A stretch of DNA of 64,000 nucleotides from Fodinibacter sp963834965 (GTDB taxonomy: Bacteria > Actinomycetota > Actinomycetes > Actinomycetales > Dermatophilaceae), in assembly GCA_963834965.1 (NCBI GenBank), contig CAWIEI010000015.1, positions 33,799 to 97,798 on the forward strand, read 5' to 3'. This document shows, piece by piece, positions 45,863 through 54,697 of this stretch. Below the pieces are notes generated by a model. It worked only from the letters and a program-made list of their open reading frames with translations, ran no database searches and was not told where the DNA came from. The position numbers and the translations under genes are program-made. Positions within the stretch are counted from its first letter, which is position 1; the number at the start of each line of letters is the position of its first letter.

Positions 45863-47608
45863 TCAGGCAGGCACCACGGCATCCCGCTCGGCGCGGTTGA
45901 CCGCCGACATGATCGCGCGCAGCGAGGCCTTGACGATCGACTCGTGCAGGCCGACCCCCCACAGCACCCGCTCGCCGACGGCGCACTCGACGTAGGCGGC
46001 GGCGCGGGCGTCGCCACCGGCCGACAGGGCGTGCTCGTGGTAGTCGAGCACTCGCACGTCGACGCCGAGCGGCGCGAGCGCCTGGATGAAGGCCGCGATC
46101 GGGCCGTTGCCGGTGCCGTTGATCTCGACCTCCTTGCCGAAGTCGGTGATCGTCGAGTCGATGTGGTCCATGCCGTCGTCGGCACCGGTCAGGGTCGAGC
46201 GCACCGGAGCGAAGCGTCCCCAGCGGTCGCCGGGCTCATCGGCGTGCAGGTACTCGTCGGCGAACATCTGCCAGATCTGCGCGGCCGACAGCTCGCCACC
46301 CTCGGAGTCGGTTCGCCGCTGCACGACGTGGCTGAACTCCACCTGGAGGCGGCGCGGCAGGTCGAGCCCGTGCTCGGCCTTGAGCAGGTACGACACCCCG
46401 CCCTTGCCGCTCTGGCTGTTCACCCGGACGACCGCCTCGTAGGAGCGGCCGATGTCGTGCGGGTCGATCGGCAGGTAGGGCACGCCCCAGTCGATGTGGT
46501 CGACGTCGGTGCCGGCCGCGGTGCTGCGGCGGTCCATGTCCTCCAGGCCCTTCTTGATGGCGTCCTGGTGGCTGCCCGAGAAGGCCGTGTAGACGAGGTC
46601 GCCGCCCCACGGGTGCCGCTCGTGCACGGGCAGCTGGTTGCAGTACTCGACGGTGCGCCGGATCTCGGCCATGTCGGAGAAGTCGATCTGCGGGTCGATG
46701 CCCTGGCTGAACAGGTTCATGCCCAGGGTCACCAGGCAGACGTTGCCGGTGCGCTCGCCGTTGCCGAACAGGCAGCCCTCGATGCGGTCGGCACCGGCCA
46801 GCCGGCCGAGCTCGGCCGCCGCCACGCCCTCGCCGCGGTCGTTGTGCGGGTGCAGGCTCACGACGACCGACTCGCGGCGGTCGAGGTGGCGCACCATCCA
46901 CTCGATGGAGTCGGCGTACACGTTGGGGGTCGCCATCTCCACCGTCGCGGGCAGGTTGACGATCATCTTGTGGTCGGGCGTCGGGTCGATGACCGCGATG
47001 ACCTCGTTGCAGATGCGCACCGCGAACTCGAGCTCGGTGCCGGTGTACGACTCGGGCGAGTACTCGTAGTAGACGTCGGTCTCGGGGATGGTCTCCTCGA
47101 GCTTCCGGCACAGCCGGGCGCCCTGGAGGGCGATGTCGATGATGCCCTCCTCGCTCATCCCGAAGACGACCCGGCGCTGCAGCACCGAGGTCGAGTTGTA
47201 GAAGTGCACGATCGCCTGCTTGGAGCCGCGGATGGCGTCGAAGGTGCGCTCGACGAGGTGGTCCCGGCACTGGGTGAGCACCTGGATCGTCACGTCGTCG
47301 GGGATGTGCCCGCCGTCGATCAGGTCGCGGCAGAAGTCGAAGTCGGTCTGGCTGGCACTGGGGAAGCCGACCTCGATCTCCTTGTAGCCCATCCGCACGA
47401 GCAGCTTGAACATGCGCATCTTGCGCTCGGCGTCCATCGGGTCGATGAGGGCCTGGTTGCCGTCGCGCAGGTCGACGGCGCACCAGCGCGGGGCCTTGCT
47501 CATCACCTGGTCGGGCCAGGTGCGGTCGGGCACGTGCACCTCGAGCTGCTCCTGGAACGGCACGTACTTCTGGGTCGGCATGCCCGAGGGCTGCTGGGGG
47601 TGGATCAC
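45863..47608 (-). CDS. leuA: 2-isopropylmalate synthase
   Basis: LeuA makes the first committed intermediate of leucine synthesis from 2-oxoisovalerate and acetyl-CoA. The 581 residues show WCAVDLRDGNQALIDPM (about 42-58), EIEVGFPSASQTDFDF, SLHPHNDRGEGVAAAE (about 251-266) with metal ligands, and LFGNGERTGNVCLVTLG. The regulatory domain at the C-terminus should give leucine feedback inhibition. I kept GTG 47608, which has AAGGAAG upstream; an ATG at codon 10 is possible. A leader peptide with leucine codons precedes it. Confidence 0.97.
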   Translation of the reverse strand: MIHPQQPSGMPTQKYVPFQEQLEVHVPDRTWPDQVMSKAPRWCAVDLRDGNQALIDPMDAERKMRMFKLLVRMGYKEIEVGFPSASQTDFDFCRDLIDGGHIPDDVTIQVLTQCRDHLVERTFDAIRGSKQAIVHFYNSTSVLQRRVVFGMSEEGIIDIALQGARLCRKLEETIPETDVYYEYSPESYTGTELEFAVRICNEVIAVIDPTPDHKMIVNLPATVEMATPNVYADSIEWMVRHLDRRESVVVSLHPHNDRGEGVAAAELGRLAGADRIEGCLFGNGERTGNVCLVTLGMNLFSQGIDPQIDFSDMAEIRRTVEYCNQLPVHERHPWGGDLVYTAFSGSHQDAIKKGLEDMDRRSTAAGTDVDHIDWGVPYLPIDPHDIGRSYEAVVRVNSQSGKGGVSYLLKAEHGLDLPRRLQVEFSHVVQRRTDSEGGELSAAQIWQMFADEYLHADEPGDRWGRFAPVRSTLTGADDGMDHIDSTITDFGKEVEINGTGNGPIAAFIQALAPLGVDVRVLDYHEHALSAGGDARAAAYVECAVGERVLWGVGLHESIVKASLRAIMSAVNRAERDAVVPA

Positions 47609-47680
47609 TGGTCTGCTTCCTTCACACTTCGTCGGGGTTCAGCCGGTGCAGCAGAAGCTCCGCGACGAGGGGCGGCCGAT

Positions 47681-47725
47681 TCAGGCCCCGCCGCGGCAGC
47701 GAAGGAGGAGGTGTCCGTGAAGCAC
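47681..47725 (-). CDS. leuL: leuA leader peptide (attenuation)
   Basis: A 14-codon frame, V-L-H-G-H-L-L-L-R-C-R-G-G-A, carries three adjacent leucine codons plus one more. It ends 72 bases before leuA. The coding end and following bases (GCGGCGGGGCC ... GGCCGCCCC) can pair into a GC hairpin overlapping its stop. Leucine leader peptides before leuA are known in actinobacteria. I infer ribosome-stalling attenuation; the hairpins were judged by eye only. Confidence 0.6.
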   Translation of the reverse strand: MLHGHLLLRCRGGA

Positions 47726-47731
47726 GCCCCC

Positions 47732-47760
47732 AGCGTCCCACGCGACCGGCACTGCGCCAA
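47732..47760 (-). promoter_or_regulatory. Candidate promoter for the leuL-leuA transcript
   Basis: On the minus strand TTGGCG (47760-47755) and GACGCT (47737-47732) are 17 bases apart. The -10 box stands six bases before the GTG of the leader peptide, so the message would begin at or next to its start codon. Confidence 0.5.
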
Positions 47761-47778
47761 CCCCAGGGTGGCCGACGG

Positions 47779-48483
47779 TCACGATGCGGGACGCAGCACG
47801 GCCACGGTGACGCCGCGGCGCACCTCGAACCCCATGCGACGGTAGAGGCGGTGGGCGCCGTCGTTGCCGTCACGCACGTGCAGCATGGCGCGGTCGCCGC
47901 GCTCCTGGATGCCGTTCGCCGCGGCGAGCGTCACGACCGCGCCGAGGCCCTTGCCGCGCACCGCCGGGTCGACGCAGACCCCGGAGACCTCGCCGAAGCC
48001 CACGACCCGCATCCGCTCCCCCGCCATCGCGACGAGCCGGCCCTCGCGGCGGATGCCGAACCAGCGCCCGGTGAGGTGGCTGTTCGGGCCGAAGGGGCCG
48101 GGTTCCGTTGCGGCAGCGAGGGCGACCATGTCGGGCGAGTCGGATGCCGTGAGCTCCACGACCTCGCGGCTCGCCTGCGGCGGCAGCTCGGTGAGGTCGC
48201 CGAGGTTCCCGGCGACGTACTGGGTGGCGGGCTCGCGGAGCAGCTCGCGCCAGCCGGCCGGGGCCGCCTCGACCTCGCCGCGCAGGAAGACGGCGGTGCC
48301 GTGCGGGCCGACCAGCTCGGCCAGCGCCGCCCAGCCCGCGGCATCGAGGTACTCGACGCCGCAGAACGGGGCGATGTCGTCTCGGTAGCGGCGGGCGCGG
48401 CCGCCGGCGGCGGTCTCGGCCAGGCCGGCCTGAGGTCCGGTGAGGGCGTGCCAGGCGACGTCGTCGAGCACGTGGCCGGTCAC
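47779..48483 (-). CDS. GNAT family N-acetyltransferase
   Basis: The 234-residue protein has its acetyl-CoA-binding core at the C-terminus: VSGVCVDPAVRGKGLGAVVTLAAANGI (about 168-194; R-X-X-G-X-G loop) and LHVRDGNDGAHRLYRRMGFEVR. The N-terminal half has an FR47-like arrangement. The acceptor is unknown. The GTG start at 48483 is five bases after the ddaH stop, so it is probably the last gene of an acdS-ddaH-GNAT operon. Confidence 0.88.
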   Translation of the reverse strand: MTGHVLDDVAWHALTGPQAGLAETAAGGRARRYRDDIAPFCGVEYLDAAGWAALAELVGPHGTAVFLRGEVEAAPAGWRELLREPATQYVAGNLGDLTELPPQASREVVELTASDSPDMVALAAATEPGPFGPNSHLTGRWFGIRREGRLVAMAGERMRVVGFGEVSGVCVDPAVRGKGLGAVVTLAAANGIQERGDRAMLHVRDGNDGAHRLYRRMGFEVRRGVTVAVLRPAS

Positions 48484-48488
48484 CGGGC

Positions 48489-49256
48489 TCAGCCCCGCAC
48501 CCGTACCGAGAGGCAGGTGACGCAGCCCTCGAGCTTCTCGAACTCCGACACGTCGACCTCGGTCACGGTGTAGCCGCGCTCGCGGTAGGACGCGGCGGTG
48601 AGCGGCGCGCTGGTCGCCATCAGCAGGTGGTCCGGTGCGAGGTGCACCACGTGGGCACCGCCCTCCTCGGGGACGTCCTCGTAGGCGGGGAAGGCCTCCT
48701 TGTCGTCGACGACCGGGCCCCAGCCGACCACCGTGCCGTCGGGCAGGGCGGTGCACGCCGACTTCAGGTGCAGCACCCGCTCCACCGGCACGGCCTGCAC
48801 CCGCACTCCGAACTCGCGCAAGTGCATCGCCAGCTGCTGGATGCCGACGCCGTTCGTCCGACCGCCGAGCCCGACGTAGGCGGTGCCCCCGGCGCGCAGC
48901 ACGTCGCCGCCGTCGAGGGTGCCGGGCGCCTCGATGTGCGCGACGCGCAGGCCGAGGTCGCGCACCGCCCGCTCGACGCCCGCGGCCTCGCCGCGGCGCT
49001 CGGGGGCGCCGGAACGGGCGATGACGGCGAGGTCGCCGTGCACGACGACCGGGTCCTCGACGAACACGGCGTCGGGGTGGTCGTCGGCGGGCTCGACCTC
49101 CACGACCTGCCAGCCGGCGCCGGTCAGGGCGTCGGCGTAGGCCTGCCACTGCTGGAGGGCGAGATCGAGGTCGACCGGGGTGCGGTCGATGTGGGTGACG
49201 ATGCCGTCGGCCAGCCGGGGGCCGGGGCGGCGCACGAGCGCGACCGGGAGGCTCAT
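48489..49256 (-). CDS. ddaH: Dimethylargininase (DDAH)-like amidinotransferase-fold hydrolase
   Basis: DDAH converts dimethylarginine to citrulline and dimethylamine. The 255-residue protein shows AVFVEDPVVVHGDLAVIARSG (about 67-87), GTLDGGDVLRAGGTAYVGLGGRTN with substrate ligands, and HLKSACTALPDG carrying the catalytic His (about 169). The nucleophile Cys248 lies in GCVTCLSVRVRG at the C-terminus. The triad is complete. The start overlaps the acdS stop (ATGA). The arginine-derived substrate is assigned by family similarity and not proven. Confidence 0.92.
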   Translation of the reverse strand: MSLPVALVRRPGPRLADGIVTHIDRTPVDLDLALQQWQAYADALTGAGWQVVEVEPADDHPDAVFVEDPVVVHGDLAVIARSGAPERRGEAAGVERAVRDLGLRVAHIEAPGTLDGGDVLRAGGTAYVGLGGRTNGVGIQQLAMHLREFGVRVQAVPVERVLHLKSACTALPDGTVVGWGPVVDDKEAFPAYEDVPEEGGAHVVHLAPDHLLMATSAPLTAASYRERGYTVTEVDVSEFEKLEGCVTCLSVRVRG

Positions 49257-50272
49257 CGCCACAGCGAGTGGTAGGCGTTGAGGGCCGGCTGGCCACCCAG
49301 GTGCGCGTAGAGCACCGTCGAGTCCTTGGGGATGTCGGCCGAGCGCACCAGGTCGATGAGCCCGGCCAGCGACTTTCCCTCGTAGACCGGGTCGGTGATC
49401 ATCGCCTCGAGCTCGGCGCCGAGGTGCATCGCCTCCATCGTGGAGTCGACCGGGATGCCGTAGAGGGCGCCGGCCCAGTCGGGCAGCAGGGTGAACTCGT
49501 CGTCGCGCAGGTCGCGGCCGAGCTCGATGACCTCGGCGGTGTGCCGGGCGATCCGCTCGAGCTGGGCGCGGGTGGTGTCGAGGGTGGCGGAGGCGTCGAT
49601 GCCGATGACCCGTCGCTTGACTCCGGTGAGGTCCTCGAGCGCGGCGAACCCGGCGACCATCCCGGCATGGGTGGAGCAGGTGACGGTGCAGACGACGATG
49701 GTGTCGAAGTGCACGCCGAGGGCCTTCTCCTGCTCGGCGAGCTCGAAGGCATAGTTGGCGAAACCGACTCCCCCGAGAGGGTGTTCGCTCGCACCCGCGG
49801 GGATGGGGTACGGAGTGCCGCCGCCCTCCTCGACCTCCCGCAGCGCGTCCTTCCACGAGTCGCGGATGCCGATGTCGAAGCCGTGCGGGTCGAGGCGCGA
49901 GTCGGCGCCCATCATCCGCGAGAGCAGGATGTTGCCCACCTTGTCGTTGACCGGGTCGTCCCACGGCACCCACTTCTCCTGCACCAGACGGCACTTCAGG
50001 CCGAGGTGCGCGGCGACGGCGGCGACCTGGCGGGTGTGGTTCGACTGGTAGCCGCCGATCGAGACCAGGGTGTCGGCGCCGCTGGCGAGCACGTCGGGGA
50101 CGATGTACTCGAGCTTGCGGATCTTGTTGCCGCCGAACGCGAGGCCGCTGTTGACGTCCTCACGCTTGGCCCACACCTGCGCGCCGCCGAGGTGGTCACT
50201 CAGCCGGCGCAGGTGCTGCAGCGGGCTGGGCCCGAAGGTGAGCTGGTGGCGGGGGATGTCGTGGAGACGCAT
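49253..50272 (-). CDS. acdS: 1-aminocyclopropane-1-carboxylate deaminase
   Basis: The enzyme splits ACC, the plant ethylene precursor, into 2-oxobutyrate and ammonia. The 339-residue PLP protein has AFGGNKIRKLEYIVPD with Lys50 as the PLP lysine, then SIGGYQSNHTRQVAAVAAHLG and AGASEHPLGG. Two residues that separate ACC deaminase from D-cysteine desulfhydrase are present: the Glu in DPVYEGKS (about 298) and the Leu in YAHLGGQPAL (about 325). These correspond to E295 and L322 of the Pseudomonas enzyme as I recall it. Small departures (VTCSTHAGM for VTGSTQAGM) occur. It is the first gene of a unit with ddaH. Confidence 0.88.
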   Translation of the reverse strand: MRLHDIPRHQLTFGPSPLQHLRRLSDHLGGAQVWAKREDVNSGLAFGGNKIRKLEYIVPDVLASGADTLVSIGGYQSNHTRQVAAVAAHLGLKCRLVQEKWVPWDDPVNDKVGNILLSRMMGADSRLDPHGFDIGIRDSWKDALREVEEGGGTPYPIPAGASEHPLGGVGFANYAFELAEQEKALGVHFDTIVVCTVTCSTHAGMVAGFAALEDLTGVKRRVIGIDASATLDTTRAQLERIARHTAEVIELGRDLRDDEFTLLPDWAGALYGIPVDSTMEAMHLGAELEAMITDPVYEGKSLAGLIDLVRSADIPKDSTVLYAHLGGQPALNAYHSLWR

Positions 50273-50338
50273 GCTGCTGGTTCTACCACCGACAACCCGG
50301 GTGCGGTCAGGGGCGTCCGTGGGCCACCCTTGGTTCTC

Positions 50339-51256
50339 GTGACGACCGACCTGCCCGCCGAGCTGCCCACCGGCCTGACCGCCCGACCGCTCACGCTCGA
50401 CGACCTCGACGCGGCGTTCGCCGTGTACTCGGCCGCGGAGCTCGAGGATGCCGGGCAGGTGGCCCTCGAGCCGGAGGACCTCGCGGGCGACTGGGCGCGA
50501 CCCAGCTTCGACCTGGCGACCGACAGCATCGGGGTGTTCGAGGGCGAGCGGCTGGTCGGGGCGGGCGAGGTCACCCGGGGTGGGTCGCGGTCCGAGGGTG
50601 CGGTTCAGCCGGGCGAGCGGGGGCGCGGCATCGGGTCGTGGCTGGCGGCCTGGATCGAGCACCGGGCGAAGGCGATGGGGTCGCGCCGGGTCGGGCAGGT
50701 GGCGCCGGACGGGTCGCTCCCCCAACGGCTGCTGCTGCAGCGTGGCTACACGCTGGGCCACACGTCCTGGGTGCTCGAGCTGCCCGAGGGCCGCGAGGTC
50801 GCGCAGCGGCCGCTCCCGCCCGGGTACACGTTCGGGACGGCCGACAGCCAGGGTCGGACGCGGGCGGCGTACGACGTGCTGCAGGACGCGTTCGACGAGT
50901 GGGAGGGCCGAGTGCGCGAGTCGTTCGAGGACTGGGCGGCGACGACGGTCCTCCGGCCCGGGGCCCAGCCGTGGCAGCTTCGGGTCGTGGACCACGATGG
51001 CGCAGTGGTCGCGGCCTCGTTCACGATCCTGGACCGCCAGGGGGTCGGGTTCCTGGACCAGCTCGCCGTCGAGCGGTCGCACCGCGGAAGGGGGCTGGCC
51101 CAGGCGCTGCTCGCCGACGCGTTCGGGCAGGCCCGCGAACGGGGCGGGCACCGTAGCGAGCTGTCGACCGACTCACGGACGGGGGCGCTCGACCTCTACC
51201 TCAAGGTCGGCATGGAGGTGACCCAGACCTGGACGCACCTGGTGACCGAGCTCTGA
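50339..51256 (+). CDS. Tandem-GNAT N-acetyltransferase, mycothiol-synthase-like layout
   Basis: The 305 residues hold two acetyltransferase domains. The first is weak (GAVQPGERGRGIGSWLAAWI, about 82-101, keeps the acetyl-CoA loop). The second is clear (FLDQLAVERSHRGRGLAQALLADAF, about 237-261, then ALDLYLKVGMEVTQTWTHL). The layout resembles MshD-type proteins but the substrate cannot be assigned. The GTG start follows a short gap from the divergent acdS. The frame stays open far upstream but that part is antisense to acdS and ddaH. Confidence 0.88.
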   Translation: MTTDLPAELPTGLTARPLTLDDLDAAFAVYSAAELEDAGQVALEPEDLAGDWARPSFDLATDSIGVFEGERLVGAGEVTRGGSRSEGAVQPGERGRGIGSWLAAWIEHRAKAMGSRRVGQVAPDGSLPQRLLLQRGYTLGHTSWVLELPEGREVAQRPLPPGYTFGTADSQGRTRAAYDVLQDAFDEWEGRVRESFEDWAATTVLRPGAQPWQLRVVDHDGAVVAASFTILDRQGVGFLDQLAVERSHRGRGLAQALLADAFGQARERGGHRSELSTDSRTGALDLYLKVGMEVTQTWTHLVTEL

Positions 51257-51275
51257 CCGACCCGGCGGACCGGCG

Positions 51276-51530
51276 TCAGGAGCGCAGGGTGCCGACCAGG
51301 GTGACGTACTCGTCGCGGGCGTCCTCGACGCTCATCCCCTTCGCCTCGGCCCAGGCGTCGTACTTGGCGCGGCCGACCGGGTTGGTGAAGCCGGGTCGCT
51401 TGCCCTCGACGTCACCTTCGCTCGCCTGCTTGTAGAGCGCGTACATCCGCAGCTTGGTCTCGTTGCCCGGGTCGATCACGAGCGAGTTGACGTAGGCGGC
51501 TGCGGCATGGAACTCGTCCTCGGTGGCCAT
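51276..51530 (-). CDS. Acyl-CoA-binding protein
   Basis: The 84-residue protein matches the ACBP family along its length: EFHAAAAYVNSL, LRMYALYKQASEGDVEGKRP (about 27-46; the YKQA-GD core), AKYDAWAEAKGMSVEDARDEYVTLVGTL. ACBPs bind long-chain acyl-CoA and are mostly eukaryotic; bacterial copies are known but scattered. It lies head to head with a large acyl-CoA dehydrogenase (58 bases between starts), which fits a joint role in fatty-acid breakdown. Confidence 0.93.
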   Translation of the reverse strand: MATEDEFHAAAAYVNSLVIDPGNETKLRMYALYKQASEGDVEGKRPGFTNPVGRAKYDAWAEAKGMSVEDARDEYVTLVGTLRS

Positions 51531-51588
51531 GGCGCCACTCTAGGGCGGCAGGTGAGACTGTGGAACACCGACCTTCGAAGGAGCCACG

Positions 51589-53553
51589 ATGAGCGCGAGC
51601 ACGGGGACCACGCACACCGACGAACCGACCGGCGGCGACGCACCGCGGGTCTCCGAGCGGGAGGCGCGCGACGTCGCGGAATCGGCGCGCGAGAGTGGGT
51701 GGAGCAAGCCGTCGTTCGCCAAGGAGCTCTACCTAGGCCGCTTCGACCTCGACCTGGTGCACCCCCATCCGCGCCCGGATGCCGACGACGAGACCCGCGG
51801 TGAGGCGTTCCTGGCCCGGCTGCGGGAGGTGTGCGCCGGCATCGACGGGGCGCGGATCGAGCGCGAGGCCCGCATCCCCGACGAGGACATCAAGGCGCTG
51901 GCCGACATCGGGGCGTTCGGCATGAAGATCCCCATCGAGTACGGCGGTCTGGGGCTGACGATGCGCTCGTACGGCCGGGCCCTGATGCTGATCGGCTCGG
52001 TGCATCCCGCCTTCGGGGCGATGCTGTCGGCGCACCAGTCGATCGGTGTGCCCGAGCCGGTCAAGCTGGTCGGCACACCGGAGCAGAAGTCGCGGTTCCT
52101 GCCGCGGTGCGCGGCGGGGGCGATCTCGGCCTTCCTGCTCACCGAGCCCGACGTCGGGTCCGACCCGGCCCGGATGGAGAGCACGGCGGTGCTGACCGAC
52201 GACGGGTCGGCCTACCTGCTCGACGGCGTGAAGCTGTGGACCACCAACGGGGTCGTGGCGGAGCTGCTCGTCGTGATGGCGCGGGTGCCGAAGCATGCCG
52301 GTGGGCGCGGCGGCATCACGGCGTTCGTCGTCGAGGGGAACGCGCCCGGCATCACGGTCGAACGGCGCAACGGCTTCATGGGGCTGCGCGGCATCGAGAA
52401 CGGCCTGACCCGGCTGCACCAGGTGCGGGTGCCAGTGGCGGACCGGCTGGGTCGTGAGGGTGAGGGGCTCAAGATCGCCCTGACCACGCTCAACGCCGGG
52501 CGGCTGTCGATCCCGGCGATGTGCTCGGCCACCGGCAAGTGGTCGCTGAAGATCGCCCGCGAGTGGTCGGCCGAGCGGGTGCAGTGGGGGCGGCCGGTGG
52601 GGCAACACGAGGCGGTGGCCGGGAAGATCGCGTTCATCGCGGCCACCGCGTACGCCATGGAGTCGGTCGTCGAGCTGACCAGTGCGATGGCCGATGCCGG
52701 TGAGACCGACATCCGGATCGAGGCGGCGCTGGCGAAGCTGTGGGCCAGTGAGATGGCCTGGCTCATTGCCGACGAGCTGGTGCAGATCCGGGGTGGGCGC
52801 GGCTACGAGTCGGCGGCGTCGCTGGCGGCGCGTGGTGAACGGGCGGTGCCGGCCGAGCAGCAGCTGCGCGACGTGCGGATCAACCGGATCTTCGAGGGCT
52901 CGAGCGAGATCATGCACCTGCTCATCGCCCGCGAGGCCGTTGACGAGCACCTCAAGGCGGCCGGTGACCTGGCCTCGGCCGACGCCGACCTGTCCGCCAA
53001 GGCTCGGGCGGCCGCGGGGGCGAGCGGCTTCTACGCGAAGTGGCTGCCCCAGCTGGTGACGGGCGCGGGGTCGGTGCCGACCTCGTTCGGGGAGTTCGGC
53101 CCGCTGGCGCGGCACCTGCGCTACGTCGAGCGGTCGTCGCGGCGGCTGGCGCGCCAGACGTTCTACGGGATGTCGCGCTGGCAGGCCGCCATGGAGCACC
53201 ACCAGCGGTTCCTGGGTCGTGTCGTCGACATCGGGGCGGAGCTGTTCGCGATGGCGGCCGCGTGCGTGCGGGCCGAGATGCTGCTCGCCGACGACCCCGA
53301 GCGGGGCCGGTCGGCGCAGCGGCTGGCGGACGCCTTCTGCGGGCAGGCCCGGATGCGGGTCGACGTGCTCTTCGACGAGCTGTGGTCCAACTCCGACGAC
53401 ACCGACCGCAAGCTGGCCGCGTCGGTGCTCGCCGGCGACCTCACCTGGCTGGAGGAGGGCGTGCACGACCCGAGCGAGGGCACCGGGCCGTGGATCGCGC
53501 GGTGGGAGGCCGGGGCCAGCTCAGCGGAGTCGGTCTGGCGGGCGGTGCGCTGA
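51589..53553 (+). CDS. Acyl-CoA dehydrogenase, long (FadE-like) form
   Basis: This FAD enzyme makes the 2,3-double bond of acyl-CoA in beta-oxidation. The 654 residues exceed the usual 380-400. A 90-residue lead (TDEPTGGDAPRVSEREARDV, then SFAKELYLGRFDLDLVHPHP) precedes the catalytic core. The core has FGMKIPIEYGGLGLT, AFLLTEPDVGSDPARM, KLWTTNGVVAELLVVMA and IRGGRGYESAASLAARGERA. The catalytic Glu lies in NRIFEGSSEIMHLLIARE (about 425-442). A helical C-terminal domain of about 200 residues follows. GAAGGAG precedes the ATG. Confidence 0.95.
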   Translation: MSASTGTTHTDEPTGGDAPRVSEREARDVAESARESGWSKPSFAKELYLGRFDLDLVHPHPRPDADDETRGEAFLARLREVCAGIDGARIEREARIPDEDIKALADIGAFGMKIPIEYGGLGLTMRSYGRALMLIGSVHPAFGAMLSAHQSIGVPEPVKLVGTPEQKSRFLPRCAAGAISAFLLTEPDVGSDPARMESTAVLTDDGSAYLLDGVKLWTTNGVVAELLVVMARVPKHAGGRGGITAFVVEGNAPGITVERRNGFMGLRGIENGLTRLHQVRVPVADRLGREGEGLKIALTTLNAGRLSIPAMCSATGKWSLKIAREWSAERVQWGRPVGQHEAVAGKIAFIAATAYAMESVVELTSAMADAGETDIRIEAALAKLWASEMAWLIADELVQIRGGRGYESAASLAARGERAVPAEQQLRDVRINRIFEGSSEIMHLLIAREAVDEHLKAAGDLASADADLSAKARAAAGASGFYAKWLPQLVTGAGSVPTSFGEFGPLARHLRYVERSSRRLARQTFYGMSRWQAAMEHHQRFLGRVVDIGAELFAMAAACVRAEMLLADDPERGRSAQRLADAFCGQARMRVDVLFDELWSNSDDTDRKLAASVLAGDLTWLEEGVHDPSEGTGPWIARWEAGASSAESVWRAVR

Positions 53554-53564
53554 GCCGTTGCGGC

Positions 53565-54599
53565 TCAGCGGCGCTTGAGCAGCTCCTCGGCGACCTGCAC
53601 GGCGTTGAGCGCGGCGCCCTTGCGCAGGTTGTCGCCGACGACGAACAGGTTCAGGCCCTTGCCCACGGGCGCGGCCTGGTCGGCGCGGACCCGCCCGACG
53701 AAGACCTCGTCGCGGCCGGTGGCCTGCAGCGGGTTCGGCACGTCGGTGACGATGACGCCGGGTGCCCGGCCGAGGAACTCGAGCGCCTTGGCCGGGGTGA
53801 TGTCGCGGTCGAACTCGGCGGAGATCGCCAGGCTGTGACCCGAGAAGACGGGCACCCGCACGCAGGTGCCCGACACCCGCAGGCCGGGGATGTGCAGGAT
53901 CTTGCGCGACTCGTTGCGCAGCTTCTGCTCCTCGTCGGTCTCGAGCGAGCCGTCGTCGACGATGGACCCGGCCAGCGGCACCACGTTGAAGCCGACCGGC
54001 ACCGCGTAGATCTGCGGGTCGGGCAGGTCGAGCGCGGAGCCGTCGAGGGCGAGGTCCTTGGGGTCGCCCGAGGCATAGCCGCCGCGCAGCTGGGTGTCGA
54101 GCTCGACCAGGCCGACGCCACCGGAGCCTGACACCGCCTGGTAGCTGCTGACGTGCAGGCGCACCAGGCCGGCGAGGTCGTGCAGCGGCTTGAGCACCGG
54201 CATCGCGGCCATCGTGGTGCAGTTCGGGTTGGCAACGATGCCCTTGGGGATGTCGTCGAGGTCCTCGGGGTTGACCTCGGACACCACGAGCGGCACCTCG
54301 GGGTCCTTGCGCCAAGCGCTGGAGTTGTCGACGACGACCGCACCGGCTGCCGCCACGCGGGGCGCCCAGATCTTCGAGGTCGACCCGCCGTTGGAGAACA
54401 GCGCGATGTCGAGCCCGGAGAAGTCGGCGGTGGCGGTGTCCTCGACGGTCACCTCGGTGTCACCCCACGGCAGGGTGGTGCCGGCCGAGCGCGCCGAGGC
54501 GAAGTACCTGATCTCGTCGACCGGGAAGTTCCGCTCGAAGAGCAGGGTGCGCATGACGTTGCCGACCTGGCCGGTGGCGCCGAAAACTCCGATTCGCAT
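53565..54599 (-). CDS. asd: Aspartate-semialdehyde dehydrogenase
   Basis: Asd reduces aspartyl phosphate on the way to lysine, diaminopimelate, threonine and methionine. The 344 residues start MRIGVFGATGQVGNVM (NADP-binding). The catalytic Cys127 is in VANPNCTTMAAMPVLKPL, and the active-site His lies in VRVPVFSGHSLAI (about 245-257). The gene stands alone; lysC is not in the window. It is convergent with the dehydrogenase gene, with 11 bases between. Confidence 0.97.
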   Translation of the reverse strand: MRIGVFGATGQVGNVMRTLLFERNFPVDEIRYFASARSAGTTLPWGDTEVTVEDTATADFSGLDIALFSNGGSTSKIWAPRVAAAGAVVVDNSSAWRKDPEVPLVVSEVNPEDLDDIPKGIVANPNCTTMAAMPVLKPLHDLAGLVRLHVSSYQAVSGSGGVGLVELDTQLRGGYASGDPKDLALDGSALDLPDPQIYAVPVGFNVVPLAGSIVDDGSLETDEEQKLRNESRKILHIPGLRVSGTCVRVPVFSGHSLAISAEFDRDITPAKALEFLGRAPGVIVTDVPNPLQATGRDEVFVGRVRADQAAPVGKGLNLFVVGDNLRKGAALNAVQVAEELLKRR

Positions 54600-54697
54600 G
54601 GGGACCAGTCTAGAGAGCGGTCCGGATGCCGGCCGCCGGGCTCACGATGCGGGCGCCGTGCGCGCGCCGCCGCTTCTCCCACCGGGTCGTGCCGCGC

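Noticed and set aside
49253..50272. Reading the acdS product as D-cysteine desulfhydrase
   Set aside because: The Glu of DPVYEGKS and the Leu of AHLGG, which separate ACC deaminases from desulfhydrases, are both present; only activity data could overturn this.
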